Source: UBA10449 sp005883585
Lineage (GTDB): Bacteria > Chloroflexota > Dormibacteria > Dormibacterales > Dormibacteraceae
Assembly: GCA_005883585.1 (NCBI GenBank)
Contig: VBFD01000102.1
Location: 1 to 6,767, forward strand
Reading direction: 5' to 3'
DNA: 6,767 nucleotides
A program made the translations under genes and the position numbers. Shown here in pieces: positions 6,574 through 6,767 of the stretch. Numbering within the stretch: position 1 is the first letter of the stretch; the number at the start of each line of letters is the position of its first letter. Under the pieces are notes generated by a model. That model did no database searches. It worked only from the letters and a program-made list of their open reading frames with translations, and was not told the DNA's origin.

Positions 6574-6767
6574 GGAGGCTCAGGATTGGCTGTGGCGCCT
6601 CCCAAACCCGGCCCTTCAGAGGAGCGGAAGGCTCGCGCACGCTGATCGCACGCTGACCGTCCCTCAATAGCCAGCCGAACCATTCTCGGTGGCGCTGGAT
6701 CAGTCAGCGCAAGCTAGCGCTTTTGAACCACATCGCGGTCGATCTCTCGGTCGCTAACGGGTCTGAG
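6574..6767. other. Region with no recognised gene, right window edge
   Basis: I see no convincing gene, tRNA or mobile element. There is a tandem pair of CGCACGCTGA (6636-6645 and 6647-6656) with an 11-bp period. A hairpin cluster lies at 6692-6724. Two short open frames reach the edge: + from a TTG at 6723 (NHIAVDLSV...) without a ribosome-binding site, and - ending in a TAG at 6714-6716 (...DREIDRDVVQKR). Either could be the tip of a neighbouring gene, but neither can be assigned. Confidence 0.5.
6692..6724 (+). terminator. Two competing hairpins ending in TTTT
   Basis: GCGCTG (6692-6697) pairs perfectly with CAGCGC (6705-6710). The AGCGC part of the latter (6706-6710) can instead pair with GCGCT (6717-6721), directly followed by TTT (TTTT counting the last stem base). 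The second fold is a minimal terminator-like hairpin and the first would prevent it. Stems of 5-6 bp and a short T-run make this weak. Confidence 0.25.

Noticed and set aside
6636..6656. Tandem repeat CGCACGCTGA x2 as a CRISPR or iteron array
   Set aside because: There are only two units with a 1-bp spacer and no neighbouring cas or replication gene.
6306..6683. A 125-codon - strand frame at the right end
   Set aside because: It is antisense to the HNH_repeat-like motif and has no recognisable domain or ribosome-binding site.

Overview
The window is GC-rich throughout, with strong G/C preference at third codon positions. It carries a Ddn-type F420-dependent reductase fragment and a WYG-ending cell-surface domain. 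Together these suggest a high-GC Actinomycetota or a soil Chloroflexota/Dormibacterota-like bacterium. That placement is inference from gene content and no taxonomic marker is present. Nothing here looks like a phage, plasmid backbone, transposase or CRISPR array.

Left part (1-2911, mostly + strand). A short 5' piece of a leftward gene (75 to the left edge) diverges from a MarR-family regulator (113-646). The 37-bp gap between them holds a near-perfect 15-bp palindrome, a good candidate MarR operator. A class III PLP-dependent aminotransferase (677-2008) follows 30 bp after MarR. Next comes a stand-alone AraC-type DNA-binding protein (2049-2498, TTG start), whose stop overlaps the start of a VOC/glyoxalase-fold protein (2495-2911) as ATGA. 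All four genes from MarR to VOC point the same way with small gaps and could be one transcript. The tightest functional pair is AraC-VOC.

Middle part (2945-5614, - strand). Transcription runs right to left: an ABC-2 type ATPase (5614-4628), its six-helix permease (4628-3540, TGATG overlap) and a beta-class carbonic anhydrase (3529-2945, 10 bp behind the permease). The ATPase ends in a run of ten prolines just before the coupled permease start. The VOC and carbonic anhydrase genes converge with 33 bp between them.

Right part (5638-6767). This looks like a decayed or rearranged accessory segment. A Ddn-like F420-dependent reductase starts 23 bp from the divergent ABC ATPase but loses homology after about residue 110. 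Its frame then runs antisense through an orphan C-terminal piece of a cell-surface repeat protein (- strand, 6261-5980). Next is a small gene resembling the homing-endonuclease-associated (HNH_repeat) motif, broken by what appears to be one extra A at 6488-6490. An 8-bp hairpin overlaps its stop codon. The last 190 bp hold two mutually exclusive hairpins followed by TTTT and no convincing gene.

No complete, clearly novel system was found. The best leads are the rearrangement junction near 5970, the frameshifted HNH_repeat-like gene, the putative MarR operator with a previously hidden divergent gene, and the polyproline tail placed right before a coupled start.
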